Shown here: positions 5,018-5,348 of the stretch, one piece after another
Position numbering within the stretch: position 1 is the stretch's first letter
Layout of the letters: every line of letters starts with the position of its first letter
Origin: Bacteroidales bacterium
GTDB lineage: Bacteria > Bacteroidota > Bacteroidia > Bacteroidales > ML635J-15
DNA length: 5,348 nt
Assembly: GCA_028696755.1 (NCBI GenBank)
Contig: JAQVGK010000272.1
Span: 1-5,348 of the forward strand
Reading direction: 5' to 3'
The notes under the pieces: generated by a model
What the model saw: only the letters and a program-made list of their open reading frames with translations
Told to the model about the DNA's origin: nothing
Database searches by the model: none
Translations under genes and position numbers: made by a program

Positions 5018-5348
5018 CAGAAAGTTTTGTTTTTACAGGTATTGGCTTTGAAACAGGCAAATACGCCATTTTAAATGCAGATATCGAGCAATATATAAAT
5101 TCGGGTTATCTCGAGGGCTTCGATGCAAAAAGGATTGAAAGCACTGAGGATTTTAAGATTTTTAAGCAAACTAATCCCAACGAAACTGCATTTGGTTACA
5201 TGACAGGACACATAATGGGATTCAGAAAACGATTTAATGTTGTTCCGTTCCCTCCCGCTGTTCATAAGTTTCGTGAGGCAGAAAACTCTCTCGATCTTTG
5301 TGTTGCAGCAATCGACAAAGCTCTTAGTAAAGCTGGATTAATTGGAAA
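5014..5348 (+). CDS. Thiolase-superfamily condensing enzyme, ketoacyl-ACP synthase III-like (N-terminal part, runs off window)
   Basis: An open frame starts at the ATG (5014-5016) that overlaps the preceding stop as ATGA and stays open for 111 codons to the window end. The first strand, SFVFTGIGFETGKYAILNAD, looks like the opening of a FabH-like condensing enzyme (strand, GxG turn, then a 'N-x-D' start of a helix). Residues about 92-109, ENSLDLCVAAIDKALSKA, resemble the helix before the active-site strand in this superfamily. The segment between, including GHIMGFRKRF and VVPFPPAVHKF, is not the usual FabH RTGI/R motif, so it may belong to a divergent branch or to another ketoacyl synthase class. 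The active-site cysteine and the His/Asn residues would lie beyond the window, so activity cannot be judged. Its coupling to the enoyl-CoA hydratase supports a role in acyl-chain assembly. Confidence 0.65.
   Translation, partial: MTESFVFTGIGFETGKYAILNADIEQYINSGYLEGFDAKRIESTEDFKIFKQTNPNETAFGYMTGHIMGFRKRFNVVPFPPAVHKFREAENSLDLCVAAIDKALSKAGLIG

Overview
The window looks like a piece of an AT-rich Bacteroidota chromosome, possibly Bacteroidales or a relative. Start codons have no Shine-Dalgarno sequence in front of them. Two good matches to the Bacteroidota -7 promoter element TAnnTTTG lie just upstream of, or just inside, gene starts. The secreted peptidase has a signal peptide ending in YSQ, as is common in this phylum, and an M64 architecture that is frequent there. 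The placement is an inference from these traits; no marker gene is complete enough to name a genus.

Layout. Positions 1-207 are the end of yidD (membrane protein insertion efficiency factor). Positions 208-709 carry no convincing gene. Most of this stretch is a repeat array: two nearly identical 166-bp tandem units plus a third, shortened one, each holding an inverted repeat built on TTTACATTGCC. Next comes a small exported protein (710-1045) with the fold pattern of a heavy-metal-associated (HMA) domain but without the CxxC metal site. A strong hairpin terminator (1049-1076) lies between it and a convergent gene on the minus strand, a YbdG/MscM-type mechanosensitive channel (1161-2426). Between that gene's stop codon and the terminator are 24 in-frame codons that read like the last strands of a type IX secretion sorting domain, probably a gene remnant.

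From 2694 to 3992 runs a complete secreted M64 (IgA-peptidase family) metallopeptidase with intact zinc ligands. Both of its flanking spacers contain the same kind of repeat: short arms built from a 7-base unit around GCATGG, facing an inverted arm built around CCATGC about 70-90 bases away. The right arms of the two copies agree at 20 of 23 positions.

The window ends with two genes overlapping by ATGA: a crotonase-fold enoyl-CoA hydratase with both catalytic glutamates (4253-5017), and the first 111 codons of a thiolase-superfamily condensing enzyme resembling ketoacyl-ACP synthase III (5014 to the window edge). They are probably translationally coupled parts of one acyl-chain pathway. The other genes appear to be separate transcription units with no shared function.

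I do not see a clearly new defence or mobile system. The least explained parts are the 166-bp hairpin array, the paired GCATGG-heptad elements around the peptidase, and the in-frame remnant behind the channel gene.
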